64,000 nucleotides of DNA from Thiomonas intermedia (GTDB lineage: Bacteria > Pseudomonadota > Gammaproteobacteria > Burkholderiales > Burkholderiaceae_C): NCBI RefSeq assembly GCF_002028405.1, contig NZ_CP020046.1, forward strand, positions 3,162,001 to 3,226,000, read 5' to 3'. Position 1 is the first letter of the stretch. Every line of letters starts with the position of its first letter. The notes beneath the pieces were generated by a model. It did not search any database, was not told the origin of the DNA, and saw nothing but the letters and a program-made list of their open reading frames with translations. Shown piece by piece: positions 63,522 through 64,000 of the stretch. The position numbers were made by a program, and so were the translations under genes.

Positions 63522-64000
63522 ACCCCGAAGCGCCCCTTCGAGAGCCATGGTGTGGCTGTCGCCGCTGCTGGCGCTGGTGATCACGGTGGCCTTCGGCGTG
63601 GCCATCTTTCTGGCCATGGGCAAGAGCCCGCTGCACGGCCTGAGCATGTTTTTCTGGGAGCCGCTCAAGAACGCCTACAGCCTGTCGGAGCTGGCGCTCA
63701 AGGCCAGTCCGCTCATTCTCATCGGCCTGGGACTGGCGGCCTGTTATCGCAGCAATGTCTGGAATATCGGCGCCGAAGGGCAATACATCGTCGGCGCGAT
63801 CTTCGGCGGCGGCGTGGCGCTGCTGGCCGGCGACAACACCTCGCACGCCATCGTGCTGCCCATTCTGCTGGCCGGCGTGGTGGGCGGCATGGTGTGGGCG
63901 GCGCTGGTGGCCGCGCTTCGCGACTGGTTCAACGCGAACGAGATCCTGGTGAGCCTGATGCTGGTCTATGTCGCGCAATACTTGCTCGACTACCTGGTGT
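63508..64000 (+). CDS. ABC transporter permease (nucleoside/BMP type), 3' end outside window
   Basis: The frame opens with ATG at 63508, after GGAGG at 63497-63501, and is still open at the end of the window (164 residues). It has hydrophobic segments beginning with VWLSPLLALVITVAFGVAIF, then ALKASPLILIGLGLAACYRS and the family motif NVWNIGAEGQYIVGAIFGG. This is the first of the two permeases normally encoded in BMP-family nucleoside importers (YufP-like). The second permease and the binding protein should follow outside the window. Confidence 0.88.
   Translation, partial: MLRLEPRSAPSRAMVWLSPLLALVITVAFGVAIFLAMGKSPLHGLSMFFWEPLKNAYSLSELALKASPLILIGLGLAACYRSNVWNIGAEGQYIVGAIFGGGVALLAGDNTSHAIVLPILLAGVVGGMVWAALVAALRDWFNANEILVSLMLVYVAQYLLDYLV

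Overview
The window is a gene-dense, GC-rich chromosomal segment. Gene content and neighbourhoods point to a betaproteobacterium of the order Burkholderiales: the YbiB/CobA tail on a nitrate assimilation operon, the WrbA/DUF2069/FAD-oxidase trio, a double-length UvrA and ClpS-ClpA. A Thiomonas-like genus is possible, but the sequence alone does not settle it. No rRNA, tRNA, CRISPR array or intact insertion sequence was seen.

Layout. 1-1.7 kb: the tail of an acyl-CoA dehydrogenase, a nitronate monooxygenase and a DUF962 protein. 1.7-13.9 kb (minus strand): a complete assimilatory nitrate pathway made up of nasT, nrtA-nrtB-ATPase (uptake), nasA (nitrate to nitrite), nirBD (nitrite to ammonium), ybiB and cobA, with a CbiX-type chelatase just upstream. 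CobA and the chelatase can supply siroheme to NirB. The nasT-nrtA gap holds two NtrC-like sites, a textbook sigma-54 promoter, an ANTAR-type hairpin and an intrinsic terminator. Together they suggest nitrogen control at initiation plus NasT antitermination. 13.9-23.5 kb: YihY, WrbA, DUF2069, an FAD oxidase, a K+ channel, leuA with a leucine attenuator, Nnr and a split ChrA pair. 23.6-25.1 kb: isocitrate lyase (aceA), whose promoter shares a 19-bp operator-like motif with the isocitrate dehydrogenase gene at 40.4 kb, the enzyme at the other side of the glyoxylate branch point.

25-34 kb: a DUF3617 protein, an MFS transporter, folA-thyA (folate/dTMP), a stand-alone trpB with a LysE exporter, an ABC exporter, and an M23 peptidase-bactofilin pair. 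34-40 kb: a 1981-residue tandem UvrA whose central linker is encoded by a dispersed palindromic repeat. Related copies lie at 40.1 kb and 53.9 kb. 40-48 kb: icd, a large membrane GGDEF/globin-like/GAF/EAL protein, and clpS-clpA, with clpA carrying an apparent single-base frameshift near its 3' end.

48.1-50 kb is an AT-richer islet with a small membrane protein, a lipoprotein and a ParE/Phd-type toxin-antitoxin pair. 50-64 kb: a LysR regulator divergent from ilvD, then a purine-degradation cluster: xdhC, xdhB, xdhA, a divergent LysR regulator, an NCS2 purine permease, guanine deaminase, and the first two genes of a nucleoside/BMP-type ABC importer that runs off the end. Guanine would be imported, deaminated to xanthine and oxidised to urate.
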